Shown: positions 5,633 to 15,400 of the stretch, piece after piece
Layout of the letters: each line of letters begins with the position of its first letter
Numbering within the stretch: position 1 is the first letter of the stretch
Assembly: GCA_900554565.1 (NCBI GenBank)
Contig: USHX01000025.1
Location: forward strand, 1 to 19,461
From: an uncultured Clostridium sp.
Lineage (GTDB): Bacteria; Bacillota; Clostridia; TANB77; CAG-508
Direction of reading: 5' to 3'
Length of the DNA stretch: 19,461 bases
Position numbers and translations under genes: made by a program
The notes under the pieces: model-generated
Databases searched by the model: none
Told to the model about the DNA's origin: nothing
What the model saw: the letters and a program-made list of their open reading frames with translations, nothing else

Positions 5633-8600
5633 ATGAAAATAAAAAAAGTTAATAAAATATTAGCTAGTATAATGTTATTTTTAATATTATTTAGTATAAT
5701 ACAACCTGTTTTTGCAGCATCGGGAAGTGGAAAATGGTCTGGAGGTCAATATGCATCTGGAATGAAAACCACCGATAATGCAAATGGAACAACAGGTGTG
5801 TTAATAAGAAGATTAAATAATTTAAATACAGGAGAAAGGAGAACCGTATTCTGTGCAGAACATGGAATAGATTTTAAAACAGGAGCTTCATATAATGGAG
5901 TTTATTATACGCCAACTAATTCAAACATTAGAAAGGCATGTAAAGTTGCTTATTTAGGATGGTATAAAAATAATGGTGGATATACAGTAGATGGAGGAAT
6001 TTTAGCTAATGATATGAAATGGGTAAAATGGGATTATGTGTTTACTCAACAATATATTTGGGAAATTCTTGGACAAAGCAATGCAACATTTATTAAGTCA
6101 GATGAGCAACAAGGATATATAGACTTTAAAAATAGAATAAATAATGAAATAGCAGATATCGAAAAAAGACCTAGTTTCAATGGGTCTACAATTACAATTC
6201 AAGCAGGAGAAACAAAAACAATAACTGATTCTAATGGAGTTCTTGCAGAATATGGAACAATTGATAATACAAAAGATGGAATAAGATTCGTTCACCAAAA
6301 TGGTAGTAATTCAATGACTATTTTTGTAGATGAAAATACAAATTTAGAAAATTATAGAATTTCAGATAATACTTTTAAAGAGTGGGGAATGATAAAAAAC
6401 GGAACAGAAGATAATGATACAATGGTTTATTTTGAATTCGCAAGTGGTGTTCAAAACCAATTATATTGTATGAGTTATAATGATCCAGTAACATTAAATT
6501 TTTCACTAGAAATTGAAACATTTGGAAGATTGGAGTTACAAAAATTAAATACAAATGGAGATTTAGTAAATGGTGCAGTTTTCAAAGTAAGAGGAGCAAA
6601 TGACTATAATAAAGACGTTACTGTTACTAATGGAAAGATTACTATTGATAAATTAAAAAAAGGAACTTATACAATAAATGAAATATCAGTGCCTTTTGGG
6701 TATTTAATAGACACAAAATCTTATGATGTAGAAGTTAAAGTAAATCAAACAGCAACAAAAGCAATAGTAAACGAAGAACCAACAGGAGAAATCAAAGCAT
6801 ATAAAACAGATAATTATAATAACAAACTAAAAGGAGCAGAAATATCATTATATGCAAGAGAAGATATTAAAAATGTTGCAGGAACAATTACATGGTATAA
6901 AAAAGGAGAATTGATAACAAAAGCTATAACTAATGATGATGGAATGGCTCAATTTTCTAATTTACACTTAGGAAAATACTATGTAAAAGAAACAAATGCA
7001 CCAAATGGATATTTAGTAAATTCAAAAGAATTTGATACAGAATTAAAATATAAAGATGCTAACACAAAAGTTATATATATTGATGTTACAGGAATAAAAG
7101 ATGAAGAACCAACAGGAAAAATTACAATAATAAAGAAAGATGCGGAAACTGGATCAGTACCACAAGGAGATGCAACATTTAATGGTGCAGTCTATAAAGT
7201 TTATGCAAATGAGGATATATATAATAAAGCAAAAACTAAAAAATTCTATTCTAATGGAGATTTAGTTGCAACAAGAACTATAAATGAAAAGGGAGAAACA
7301 GAAGATATAAAAAATCTTCCTTTAGGAAAATATATTGTAAAAGAAGAAACTAATCCAACTGGATATATGTTAGATAAAAATACCTACAGTGTAGAATTAA
7401 AATACAAAGACCAATACACAAAAGTAATAGCAGATACTAAAACAAGTTTAGAAAATGTTAAGAAAATGGGAGTACATATTTTCAAATCAGGAATAAAAGA
7501 AAACTCAGGAGAAACACCTGGATTAGAAGGTGCAGAATTTACAATTAAATTAAATTCAGCAGTAGAAAGAGCTTATGCACAAGGATATTCTTATGAAGAA
7601 GTTTGGAATGGATTTGATGAAAATGGAAACAAAGTTAAGGTTGATAGCAAAAGAGTAAAATCAGCTCAAGCTATTGCACCATCTTATGCAGTAATAGTAA
7701 CAGATAAAGATGGAAATGCTTATACAAAAAATAACTTACCTTATGGAAAATACATTGTTAAAGAAACAAAAACTCCAACAGATTATGAAACAGCAGTTGA
7801 TTTTACATTTTCTATTACAGATGATGAATCAGAAATTAAGGAAATAGCAAAGAAAACAAAGCATATCGTTGTTAATAATGAACAATTAGAAACATATATT
7901 AAATTGATCAAAAAAGATTTAAAAACAGATAAACTTGTTACATTAAATTCTACAACATTTGAGATAAAAGCTACAAAAGACATATATGATAGAGCTACTA
8001 AAAAAATATTGTTCAAAAAAGGAGAAACTATCTCTCAAAAAATAGGAAATACAACATATACATCATTTACAACTAATGCAGATAATATAGTTGTTCCAGA
8101 TAATTCATTTAATAGTAAAAATGATGATAAAGCAACAATTACTACACCATTAAAATTACCAGTAGGTAGTTATGAAATAACTGAAATAAAAGTTCCAACA
8201 GGATTTTTACAATTAGAGGAAGCAGTTAAATTTGAAATAAAAAATGTAAAAGATTATGACAAAGATAAAGATGGAGATTTTATAAAAGAAGTTATTATTA
8301 AAAATGAGCAACCAACAGGAACAATTAAATTAGATAAAACAATTAGCGTAAGAGAAGATGCAGATATATCTTTAATTGATACATCAGATTTATCAGGTAT
8401 AGAATTTAAGCTTTCAGCAAAAGAAAATATTATTGACATGTCAGATGGTAGTGTTATTTATGAAAAAGGACAAGAGATTAAAAAATATAATCTTACTAAA
8501 GATGGAAAACTAGAAATAACAAATTTACCAATTGGAACTTATGAAATTGAAGAAACAAAAACTTTAAATGGACTTGTATTAAATACAACAAAATATGAAG

Positions 8601-9889
8601 TTAAGTTTGAACAAAAAGACTTAACAACAAAAGTTTATACTGAAAAATTAGATATATCAAATGATACAACTCTAGTAGAGTTTTCTAAAACTGATATTAC
8701 AGGAGATAAAGAACTTAAAGGGGCTAAACTATCTGTGTTAGATAGTGATAATAAAGTTATAGATGAATGGATATCTACTGATAAAACTCACAAAATTGAG
8801 GGACTTGTAGTAGGTAAAGAATATATACTAAAAGAAGAGATAGCTCCAGAGGGCTATGTAATAGCTACAAGTGTTAAATTTACAATAGACGATACAAATA
8901 AAATTCAAAAAATAAATATGAAAGATAAAGTTGTTTCAATGTCTAAAACTGATATTGGAGGTAATGAAGTAGAAGGTGCTAAAATTCAAATCATAGATAA
9001 AGATGGAAATATTGTTGATGAGTGGATTTCTACTAAAGAAGAACATAAGATTAAAAATCTAATCGAAAATGAAACTTATACTTTACATGAAGAAACAGCT
9101 CCTAATGGATTTGTAAAAGCTACAGATGTTACCTTTAAAGTAACTGATGAAAAGAAAGATCAACGCATAGAGCTAATAAATAAAGTAGTTGAAGTTACAA
9201 AAACAGACTTAACTAATGGAAATGAATTAGAAGGAGCAGAATTAGAAGTAATTGATGAAAATGGAGATACAATAGATAAATGGACATCTGCAAAAGAACC
9301 ACATCAAGTAAAAGGTCTTGAAGAAGGTAAAACATATGTATTAAAAGAAACAACAGCACCTTATGGCTACGAAATTACAGAAGAAATAAAATTTGTTGTA
9401 ACATCAGAAAAAAATACACAAAAAATTGAAATGAAAGATATGCCAATATTAAAGAATGTAAAAGTAGTTAAAGTAGATTCTGAAACTAAAGAAACTATAA
9501 AAGATAAATTTATTTTTGGTATTTATGAAGATTCAGAATGTACAAAGCTAATTAAAGAAGTAAAATCTGACAAAGAAAATGGAACAGCCTTATTTGAAGA
9601 ATTAAGATATGGCACATATTACATCAAAGAAATAAAAGCACCAAAAGATTATGAATTATCTAGCAGAGTAGCAAAAGTTGAAATCAATGATAAAGGAATA
9701 TTCGTAGATAATGAACAAGTAGAAGAAAAAGATAGCACAATAGAATTTACTTTTGAAAATAAAAAAATAGAAGTTCCTAAAACAGGAGATGAAAGCAAAA
9801 TTAAATTATTTGCTGGAGCAATTATATTATCTTTATTAGGAATTACTTATATAGTTATTCGTAATCATAATAAGAATAAACAAGAATAG
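5633..9889 (+). CDS. Cell-wall-anchored SpaA/CnaB-repeat adhesin with thioester domain
   Basis: This 1418-residue surface protein would bind host or partner-cell surfaces. The signal peptide is residues 1-28 (cleavage after VFA). The N-terminal domain has the marks of a TQXA-type thioester domain: Cys74 in VFCAEHG and Gln139 in TQQYIW, which could form an internal thioester for covalent attachment. Ten SpaA/CnaB-like domains follow, at about 298-380, 384-492, 494-600, 610-750, 754-892, 895-1008, 1013-1098, 1099-1185, 1186-1270 and 1271-1378. Each ends with a GTY-x-(I/V)-x-E-x-x-x-P-x-GY-type strand. Likely isopeptide triads include K304/E350/N380 and K1280/E1333/N1376. The C-terminus has VPKTG (1381-1385), a hydrophobic segment and a basic tail for sortase. 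The ribosome-binding site is AGGAGG, 8-10 nt upstream. No sortase gene is in the window. Confidence 0.93.
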   Translation: MKIKKVNKILASIMLFLILFSIIQPVFAASGSGKWSGGQYASGMKTTDNANGTTGVLIRRLNNLNTGERRTVFCAEHGIDFKTGASYNGVYYTPTNSNIRKACKVAYLGWYKNNGGYTVDGGILANDMKWVKWDYVFTQQYIWEILGQSNATFIKSDEQQGYIDFKNRINNEIADIEKRPSFNGSTITIQAGETKTITDSNGVLAEYGTIDNTKDGIRFVHQNGSNSMTIFVDENTNLENYRISDNTFKEWGMIKNGTEDNDTMVYFEFASGVQNQLYCMSYNDPVTLNFSLEIETFGRLELQKLNTNGDLVNGAVFKVRGANDYNKDVTVTNGKITIDKLKKGTYTINEISVPFGYLIDTKSYDVEVKVNQTATKAIVNEEPTGEIKAYKTDNYNNKLKGAEISLYAREDIKNVAGTITWYKKGELITKAITNDDGMAQFSNLHLGKYYVKETNAPNGYLVNSKEFDTELKYKDANTKVIYIDVTGIKDEEPTGKITIIKKDAETGSVPQGDATFNGAVYKVYANEDIYNKAKTKKFYSNGDLVATRTINEKGETEDIKNLPLGKYIVKEETNPTGYMLDKNTYSVELKYKDQYTKVIADTKTSLENVKKMGVHIFKSGIKENSGETPGLEGAEFTIKLNSAVERAYAQGYSYEEVWNGFDENGNKVKVDSKRVKSAQAIAPSYAVIVTDKDGNAYTKNNLPYGKYIVKETKTPTDYETAVDFTFSITDDESEIKEIAKKTKHIVVNNEQLETYIKLIKKDLKTDKLVTLNSTTFEIKATKDIYDRATKKILFKKGETISQKIGNTTYTSFTTNADNIVVPDNSFNSKNDDKATITTPLKLPVGSYEITEIKVPTGFLQLEEAVKFEIKNVKDYDKDKDGDFIKEVIIKNEQPTGTIKLDKTISVREDADISLIDTSDLSGIEFKLSAKENIIDMSDGSVIYEKGQEIKKYNLTKDGKLEITNLPIGTYEIEETKTLNGLVLNTTKYEVKFEQKDLTTKVYTEKLDISNDTTLVEFSKTDITGDKELKGAKLSVLDSDNKVIDEWISTDKTHKIEGLVVGKEYILKEEIAPEGYVIATSVKFTIDDTNKIQKINMKDKVVSMSKTDIGGNEVEGAKIQIIDKDGNIVDEWISTKEEHKIKNLIENETYTLHEETAPNGFVKATDVTFKVTDEKKDQRIELINKVVEVTKTDLTNGNELEGAELEVIDENGDTIDKWTSAKEPHQVKGLEEGKTYVLKETTAPYGYEITEEIKFVVTSEKNTQKIEMKDMPILKNVKVVKVDSETKETIKDKFIFGIYEDSECTKLIKEVKSDKENGTALFEELRYGTYYIKEIKAPKDYELSSRVAKVEINDKGIFVDNEQVEEKDSTIEFTFENKKIEVPKTGDESKIKLFAGAIILSLLGITYIVIRNHNKNKQE
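8672..9442 (+). repeat. Three tandem CnaB-like units of about 86 residues
   Basis: Residues 1014-1270 of the adhesin form three successive similar units. Each begins with a (S/T)KTD strand, has a D(E/K)W(I/T)S segment, an E-x-x-AP-x-G(Y/F) turn, and ends in MKD or INK. The DNA has diverged, so these are old duplications rather than fresh ones. Such arrays commonly change copy number and adjust the length of the stalk. Confidence 0.75.
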
Positions 9890-9897
9890 TTTAATTT

Positions 9898-9939
9898 AAG
9901 AGAGGTTAATATAAAAATACAAAATTAATCTCTCTTTTT
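9898..9939 (+). terminator. Intrinsic terminator of the adhesin gene
   Basis: AAGAGAGGTTAAT (9898-9910) pairs with ATTAATCTCTCTT (9924-9936) with one G-U, followed by a run of T's. It begins 9 bp after the adhesin stop codon. Confidence 0.85.
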
Positions 9940-9951
9940 CTGTTTATACAT

Positions 9952-9980
9952 AAGACAATAATTAAATGATATGATATAAT
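9952..9980 (+). promoter_or_regulatory. Sigma-A-type promoter for the 95-aa gene
   Basis: AAGACA (9952-9957) and a perfect TATAAT (9975-9980) are separated by 17 bp, and the gene starts at 10015. A small inverted repeat, CTCAAA/TTTGAG (9984-9989 with 9998-10003), lies in the leader and its 3' arm touches the Shine-Dalgarno GAGGGGAG. It could modulate translation. Confidence 0.6.
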
Positions 9981-10014
9981 CTTCTCAAATAGTAATTTTT
10001 GAGGGGAGATTATA

Positions 10015-10302
10015 ATGTTTGAAAAAAAGAAAAAGCTAGAATTAAATAATGAAGAATTGAGAATATTGCGTTATTCTTTAATAGATTTTAGAAATAATTT
10101 ATTAAAACAAAATAAATATGTTGATGTGGTTGATGAGGTACTGGTAAAATTAAAAAATAAGATGAAGGTAAATAAACACGATTTAGGACTTATAATTAAT
10201 AGTTTATATGAAAGTAGAACAGCAATGGTTAATGAGAATAAAGACACAGAAGCAATGGATTATTTTCTTTTAAAGCTAATTAGAATTCATGATACTCTAT
10301 AA
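10015..10302 (+). CDS. Small helical hypothetical protein
   Basis: This 95-residue, Lys-rich protein is predicted to be all helical, with no membrane segment, signal peptide or metal-binding motif. It has two heptad-like stretches (LRILRYSLIDFRNNLLKQ and LGLIINSLYESRTAMV). The ribosome-binding site GAGGGGAG (10001-10008) is 6 nt before ATG 10015, and a well-formed promoter lies just upstream, so it is a real single-gene unit. The adhesin terminator lies before it and an independently controlled nuclease gene after it. I do not recognise the family. Small helical proteins of this type are common in conjugative elements and prophages, but no role can be assigned. Confidence 0.7.
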   Translation: MFEKKKKLELNNEELRILRYSLIDFRNNLLKQNKYVDVVDEVLVKLKNKMKVNKHDLGLIINSLYESRTAMVNENKDTEAMDYFLLKLIRIHDTL

Positions 10303-10369
10303 TAATTAAGAATTGTAATAAGTAAGGCCTAGTTCTTTTTGACAATATTAAAACATTTATTTGAAAATG

Positions 10370-10395
10370 TGTTATAATATTGATAAATTTATCAA
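10370..10395 (+). promoter_or_regulatory. Extended -10 promoter with palindromic operator
   Basis: TGTTATAAT (10370-10378) is an extended -10 element. It is followed at once by the 16-bp perfect palindrome TTGATAAATTTATCAA (10380-10395), which would cover the transcription start. A repressor dimer bound there would block the promoter. The TTGACA at 10339-10344 is 28 bp from the -10, too far to serve as its -35. Confidence 0.5.
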
Positions 10396-10420
10396 GTTAA
10401 CATAGAAAAGAGGAAAAATA

Positions 10421-12199
10421 TTGAATGATAAAAAATATATAATAGATATTCCTGAATTGATGAAAGAATGGGATTATGAAAAAAACAAAGAGTTAGGTTA
10501 TTATCCTGAAAAGATATCTTATGGATGCCATACAAAAGTATATTGGCACTGTAATAAATGTAATAACATATGGCAAGCTGCTCCACATGATAGATATAGA
10601 AAAGACGGGAGAGGAAATGGATGCCCTGAATGCAAAAGAAACAAATTATCATTAAAACATTCAACACCCATTCTTGGAGTAAATGATTTAGAATCTCAAT
10701 TTCCAGAAGTTCTATGTGAATGGAATTATGAAAAGAATGGCGATTTAAAACCAAATCAGTTTTTAAAAAAATCTGGATATAAAGTTTGGTGGAAATGTAT
10801 ATTTTGTGGTAATGACTATTTGGCTGAAATAAGAAGTAAAGTTAGTAGAGGATTAGGTTGCCCTGAATGTGCAAGTAAAAGAACTGGAGATATAAATGCA
10901 ACACCAGTTATTGGTGTTAATGATTTAAAAAGCTTGTATCCTAAATTATTAGATGAATGGGATTATGATAAAAATCCTAATTTGCCAGAAAATTATATGG
11001 CTAAATCAAATAAAAAAGTATATTGGAAATGTAAGTATGGACATAGTTGGGAAGCAAGTATTGTAAATCGAGTCAAAGGCAGAAATTGCCCAATATGTAA
11101 GAAAGAATATAAAGTATCATATCCTGAAAAAGCTATTTTTTATTATATTAGTCAAAATTTTAAAGATGCTATTGAAAATTTTAAATTAAATAATCAAGCT
11201 GGAAAAGAATTAGATATTTATATTCCATCTATTAAAACAGCAATTGAATATGATGGAGCTCTTTGGCATAAAAATATAAAGAAGGATTTAGAAAAAGATA
11301 AAATTTGTAATGAGCTAAATATAAAGTTGATTCGTGTGAGAGAAAAAGGATTACCATTATTAGATTCAACATCAATTATTTTTGAGACTTTCCAAATAAA
11401 AGACGGAAAAGAAAATTTAGAGAAATGTATCTTAGATATACTTAATTATCTAAAGTGCAAAAATATGAATATTGATTTGGAAAATGATAATGATAAAATT
11501 TTGGAGTTAATGTATTTATCAAGAAAGAAAAATTCGTTATTAGAATTAAAACCAGAAATTATCTATATGTGGGATAATGAAAAAAATGGAAATTTAACTC
11601 CTGACATGTTTACTAAAGGAAGTGAAAAAGTTATATGGCTAAAATGTACAGAGTGTGGTAAATCATATAGTGCTAAAGTAAAAGATATATTTAGAAAAAA
11701 TACTACAAAATGTATTGAATGTTCTTATTATAGATTAAAAAAAGGAACTAATGATTTTAAAACAATATATCCTAGATTAGCAAATGAATATGACTATGAA
11801 AAAAATAAAATCAGATTTGAAGATTTAAATCTTGGAGAAAGAAAAAATAAATTTTTTTGGAAATGCTCGAAATGTGGGTATGAGTGGAAGGCATCTATAG
11901 ATAGTAGAATCAATTCAAAAGATTGTCCAAAATGTGCATCGATTATTGGAGCAAATACTAGAAAGAAGAATTTAATAAAAAAAGAAGGTTCTTTGGCAAC
12001 GAATTATCCAGAGTTAGCGAAAGAATGGCATCCTATAAAAAATGGAGATTTAAAACCAGAGAAAATGACTTGTAAAAACAAAACAATAGTATGGTGGAAA
12101 TGTAGCATATGTGGAAATGAATGGCAAAGCTCAATAGCTTTGCGTACGCAAGGATTCGGCAGATGTAAAAAATGTGATTATCATGTAATAAAAAAATAA
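10421..12199 (+). CDS. Zinc-ribbon repeat protein with central Vsr-like endonuclease domain
   Basis: This 592-residue protein has three DUF4379-type zinc-ribbon units, a nuclease-like domain, then three more units. Each unit pairs an EW-YEKN strand with a WKC-x2-CG-x-W half and a CP-x-C half, at about residues 10-75, 92-152, 168-228, 376-436, 448-508 and 526-588. The third uses CKYGH in place of the CxxC knuckle. The central domain (about 232-345) resembles Vsr/restriction-like nucleases: E236, LDIYIP with D265, AIEYDGALWH with E276, D278 and H283, then KDKICNELNIKLIRVRE. The likely role is sequence- or structure-specific DNA cleavage, in element defence, homing or repair. The start is TTG 10421, with AAGAGG 7 nt upstream. 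It has its own promoter and terminator, like a cargo gene. Confidence 0.8.
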   Translation: MNDKKYIIDIPELMKEWDYEKNKELGYYPEKISYGCHTKVYWHCNKCNNIWQAAPHDRYRKDGRGNGCPECKRNKLSLKHSTPILGVNDLESQFPEVLCEWNYEKNGDLKPNQFLKKSGYKVWWKCIFCGNDYLAEIRSKVSRGLGCPECASKRTGDINATPVIGVNDLKSLYPKLLDEWDYDKNPNLPENYMAKSNKKVYWKCKYGHSWEASIVNRVKGRNCPICKKEYKVSYPEKAIFYYISQNFKDAIENFKLNNQAGKELDIYIPSIKTAIEYDGALWHKNIKKDLEKDKICNELNIKLIRVREKGLPLLDSTSIIFETFQIKDGKENLEKCILDILNYLKCKNMNIDLENDNDKILELMYLSRKKNSLLELKPEIIYMWDNEKNGNLTPDMFTKGSEKVIWLKCTECGKSYSAKVKDIFRKNTTKCIECSYYRLKKGTNDFKTIYPRLANEYDYEKNKIRFEDLNLGERKNKFFWKCSKCGYEWKASIDSRINSKDCPKCASIIGANTRKKNLIKKEGSLATNYPELAKEWHPIKNGDLKPEKMTCKNKTIVWWKCSICGNEWQSSIALRTQGFGRCKKCDYHVIKK

Positions 12200-12214
12200 A
12201 TATAATATAAAAAG

Positions 12215-12247
12215 AAGTAAGTTAGATTAATATCTAGCTTATTTTTT
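12215..12247 (+). terminator. Intrinsic terminator after the nuclease gene
   Basis: AAGTAAGTTAGAT (12215-12227) pairs with ATCTAGCTTATTT (12232-12244), thirteen pairs with two G-U, around a 4-nt loop, followed by T's to 12247. It sits just before the ribosome-binding site of the next gene, so it may also attenuate read-through. Confidence 0.75.
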
Positions 12248-12270
12248 ATGTTTAAAATAGGAGGTGGGAA

Positions 12271-12498
12271 ATGCCTAGAAAAAGAAATTTAAGAATGGAA
12301 ACATATAATAAGTTGATAAATATTGGAAAATCAACAGAAAAAGATATTTCAAACTTAAAAATAGAAGATTTAAAAGAAATAACAAAAGATCCTGATGTTT
12401 TGAATATTATTGCTTTACGAGAATTTATTAAAGAACACAATACAATAGGGTATTTTAATTATCAACAAACAAGAAAGGAGGAATCCAATGGCGAATAA
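12271..12498 (+). CDS. Small protein coupled to the giant methylase-helicase
   Basis: This 75-residue basic protein begins MPRKRNLRMETYNKL and has no recognisable domain, membrane segment or cysteine. AGGAGGTGGG lies upstream at proper spacing from ATG 12271. The gene overlaps the start of the 2294-residue gene by 11 bp, with that gene's AAGGAGG inside its own 3' end, so the two are translated together. The helical 30-60 region (IEDLKEITKDPDVLNIIALREFI) could be a protein-protein contact. Small ORFs at this position are common beside the homologous helicase genes of Tn1549-like elements. I cannot assign a function. Confidence 0.75.
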   Translation: MPRKRNLRMETYNKLINIGKSTEKDISNLKIEDLKEITKDPDVLNIIALREFIKEHNTIGYFNYQQTRKEESNGE

Positions 12499-15400
12499 AT
12501 ATCAATTAGTTAATGAAATGGCAAATGAAACCATAAAATACATTTCTCAAAGTAGTGAAAACTGGATAGAATTTTTAAATACTGCTAGTAATAATTATAA
12601 ATATTCTTTTAGTGAACAAGTATTGATATATGCCCAAAAAGTAAATGCAACAGCTTGTGCTGATATAGAAACTTGGAATAAAAGGCTAAAAAGATGGGTA
12701 AATAAAGGTGCAAAAGGTATTGCATTATTATCCATTGAAAATGGTAGAAGTGTACTAAGACATGTATTTGATATTTCAGATACTCATAGTGGTATAGGTC
12801 AAGATTTAAAATTATGGGAAGTAAAGCCTTCTTATACAAATGGAATTATTGAAACATTAGAAAATAGCTTTGGTAATTTAGAAATAAAAGATACTTTAGC
12901 TGAAGCAATTTATTCTAGTTCAATAAATTTAGTAGAAGATAACTTTCAAGATTATTTAGTTGATTTAAAAGAAGTTACAGAAGGAAGTTTTCTACAAGAA
13001 TTAAATGACATTGAATTGGAATCTTATTTCAGAGGAATATTAGCAAATTCAATTGCATATATGACAATGAAAAGATGTGGAATTGATCCAATGGAACATT
13101 TTAGCCTAGCTGATTTTGAAATAATAAAACAATTTAATAACAAAAGAGTTATTTCAAGATTAGGTGCTGCAACGAGTGATATTGCAGAACGAGAAATAAG
13201 AGAAATATATTCAAGTGTCATTAATTTTGAAAAAAATAATAAATTAACAAATCGTACATTTGTTAATAACGAAAAAATGAATTATCATAATAATGAAGAA
13301 AAAAATAGTGAAGGGAGAAACGATTATGATAGAATTAACATACAAACAAATGGGAGATTATCAGATACCACAAGTAGCATTACCAAAAACAAAGAAAATA
13401 ACACAGGGGAGATTTTCAAGAATGAGGGAGAACTTCCTAAAAGAATACAAAAGAGGGTTATACGAGGAATTGATGATAGATGGCAAAATGGAAGAACATT
13501 TAGGAGAAATAGAACAGACAGCTCAAAAGAGAATGAAACAAATAATAACAAGTTTAGCAGAAAAGAACCAAATAACAGAGAAAATGAAAAGAGAGAATCA
13601 AATGGAGTGGGTACAAGCAATGAACTCAATAAGAAACCAAGCAGAGGAAATGATAATAGCAGAGTTAATTTACAATTAAATCTTTTTGAAGACACTTATG
13701 TACCACCAATAAAAGAATTACCAAGTGTAGAAAAACAAATAGATAATATCAAAACACAAGCAGAAGTAGAAAATGCTCCTGCTTTTTCTTTTACACAAGA
13801 AATGATAGATAAAACATTACAAGATGGAACAGGACATCAAAATGGAAAATTTAGAGTATATAGATTATACCAAGAAACATTATCATCAAAAGAAAGACAA
13901 GATTTTTTAAAAAAGGAATTTAACTATTATGGAACTAATGGTGTAGCTGGACTTGATGGTATATGGGTTGAATATACTCCAAGCAAAGGTCTAAAACTTT
14001 CTAAAAGAGAAGTTGAAGATACAATGCAAGTTAATTGGAATACAATAGAAAAGCGAATTGGAGAACTTATTGCATTAGATAGATATTTTATCAATGATGA
14101 AAAAGAAAAATATCAAAATTGGTTAGAAAATGACTATGAAAATGAAAAATGGATGTTTAATCAAGTATTTAAAGATGAAAATGTTAACGAAAATGATAAA
14201 ATAGAAATTCAAAATATAGATAAAAATTATAAATTAAAAAATGGAAATTACTTTCACTTTCATACAAATGAAGAAGGATATTATTATGCCATATATGATA
14301 ATAGAGGGACTGAAATTGATGGTGGACTTTTAGAATATTCCCAAAATACAGATAATGAAAATTTAGATGATATAAGAAAAGATTTAGCAGAGTTTACTGG
14401 TATTACAGAACTAATAGATAAAAAATTAGAAGAAGTTAGTCAAGAATTCATTGATAATTTGGAATTTGATATTATTCCAAGAGAAATTGAACAAGCTCAA
14501 AATGTATTGAATTTATTTAAGAAAAGAGAAGAAAATGCAGAACCACTTAATAGAGATGAGTATTATAAAAATCAAGAAAAGCATAATTATCATATAAATG
14601 ATAACTTACTAGGAGAAGGTACTCCAAAGGAAAAAGTAAAAAGAAATATTGAGGCAATAAAACTTTTACATAAGTTAGAAGATGAAAATAGATTAGCAAA
14701 TTCCGAAGAACAAAACATTTTGTCGAAATATGTAGGTTGGGGTGGACTTCCAGATGTATTTGATGAAAATAAAACGAATTGGAATGAAGAATATTACGAA
14801 TTAAAAGAACTATTAACAGATGAAGAATATAAATCAGCAAGAGCCTCTACTTTAACCGCTTTTTATACACCACCAGTAGTTATAAATGCAATATATAACA
14901 TTCTAAAAAATATGGGAGTTGAACAAGCAAATATACTTGAACCAAGTTGTGGTATAGGAAATTTTTTAGGAATGTTACCACAAGAAATGCAAAGTTCAAA
15001 ACTCTATGGTGTAGAACTTGATACTATAAGTGGCAAAATAGCAAAGCAATTATATCAAAAAGCAAACATTAAAATTCAAGGATATGAAAAGGCAGACTTT
15101 CCAGACTCATTTTTTGATATAGCAATAGGAAATGTACCATTTGGAGATTTTAAAGTAAATGATAAAAGATATGATAAGAATAATTTTTTAATTCATGATT
15201 ATTTCTTTGCAAAAACTTTAGATAAAGTGAGACCAGGAGGAGTAATTGCATTTGTAACATCAAAAGGAACAATGGATAAAGCGAGTCCAGAGGTTAGAAG
15301 ATATTTAGCACAACGAGCAGATCTTTTAGGTGCTATCAGATTACCAGATAATACATTTACAAAGAATGCAGGAACAAAAGTAACATCAGATATTATTTTC

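Noticed and set aside
10308..10338. Weak hairpin AAGAATT/AGTTCTT after the 95-aa gene as a terminator
   Set aside because: Only seven pairs with one G-U and a 16-nt loop; too weak to list as a terminator.
10339..10378. TTGACA and TATAAT as one promoter for the nuclease gene
   Set aside because: They are 28 bp apart, far beyond the 16-18 bp needed. The extended -10 reading is preferred.
10392..10754. Antisense 120-aa open frame over the start of the nuclease gene
   Set aside because: It lies opposite well-supported zinc-ribbon coding sequence and shows only shadow composition.
13324..13695. Antisense 123-aa Leu/Ser-rich open frame opposite tnpV
   Set aside because: It is the complement of A-rich, polar coding sequence, which gives Leu/Phe/Ser-rich translations. 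No ribosome-binding site or recognisable domain supports it.
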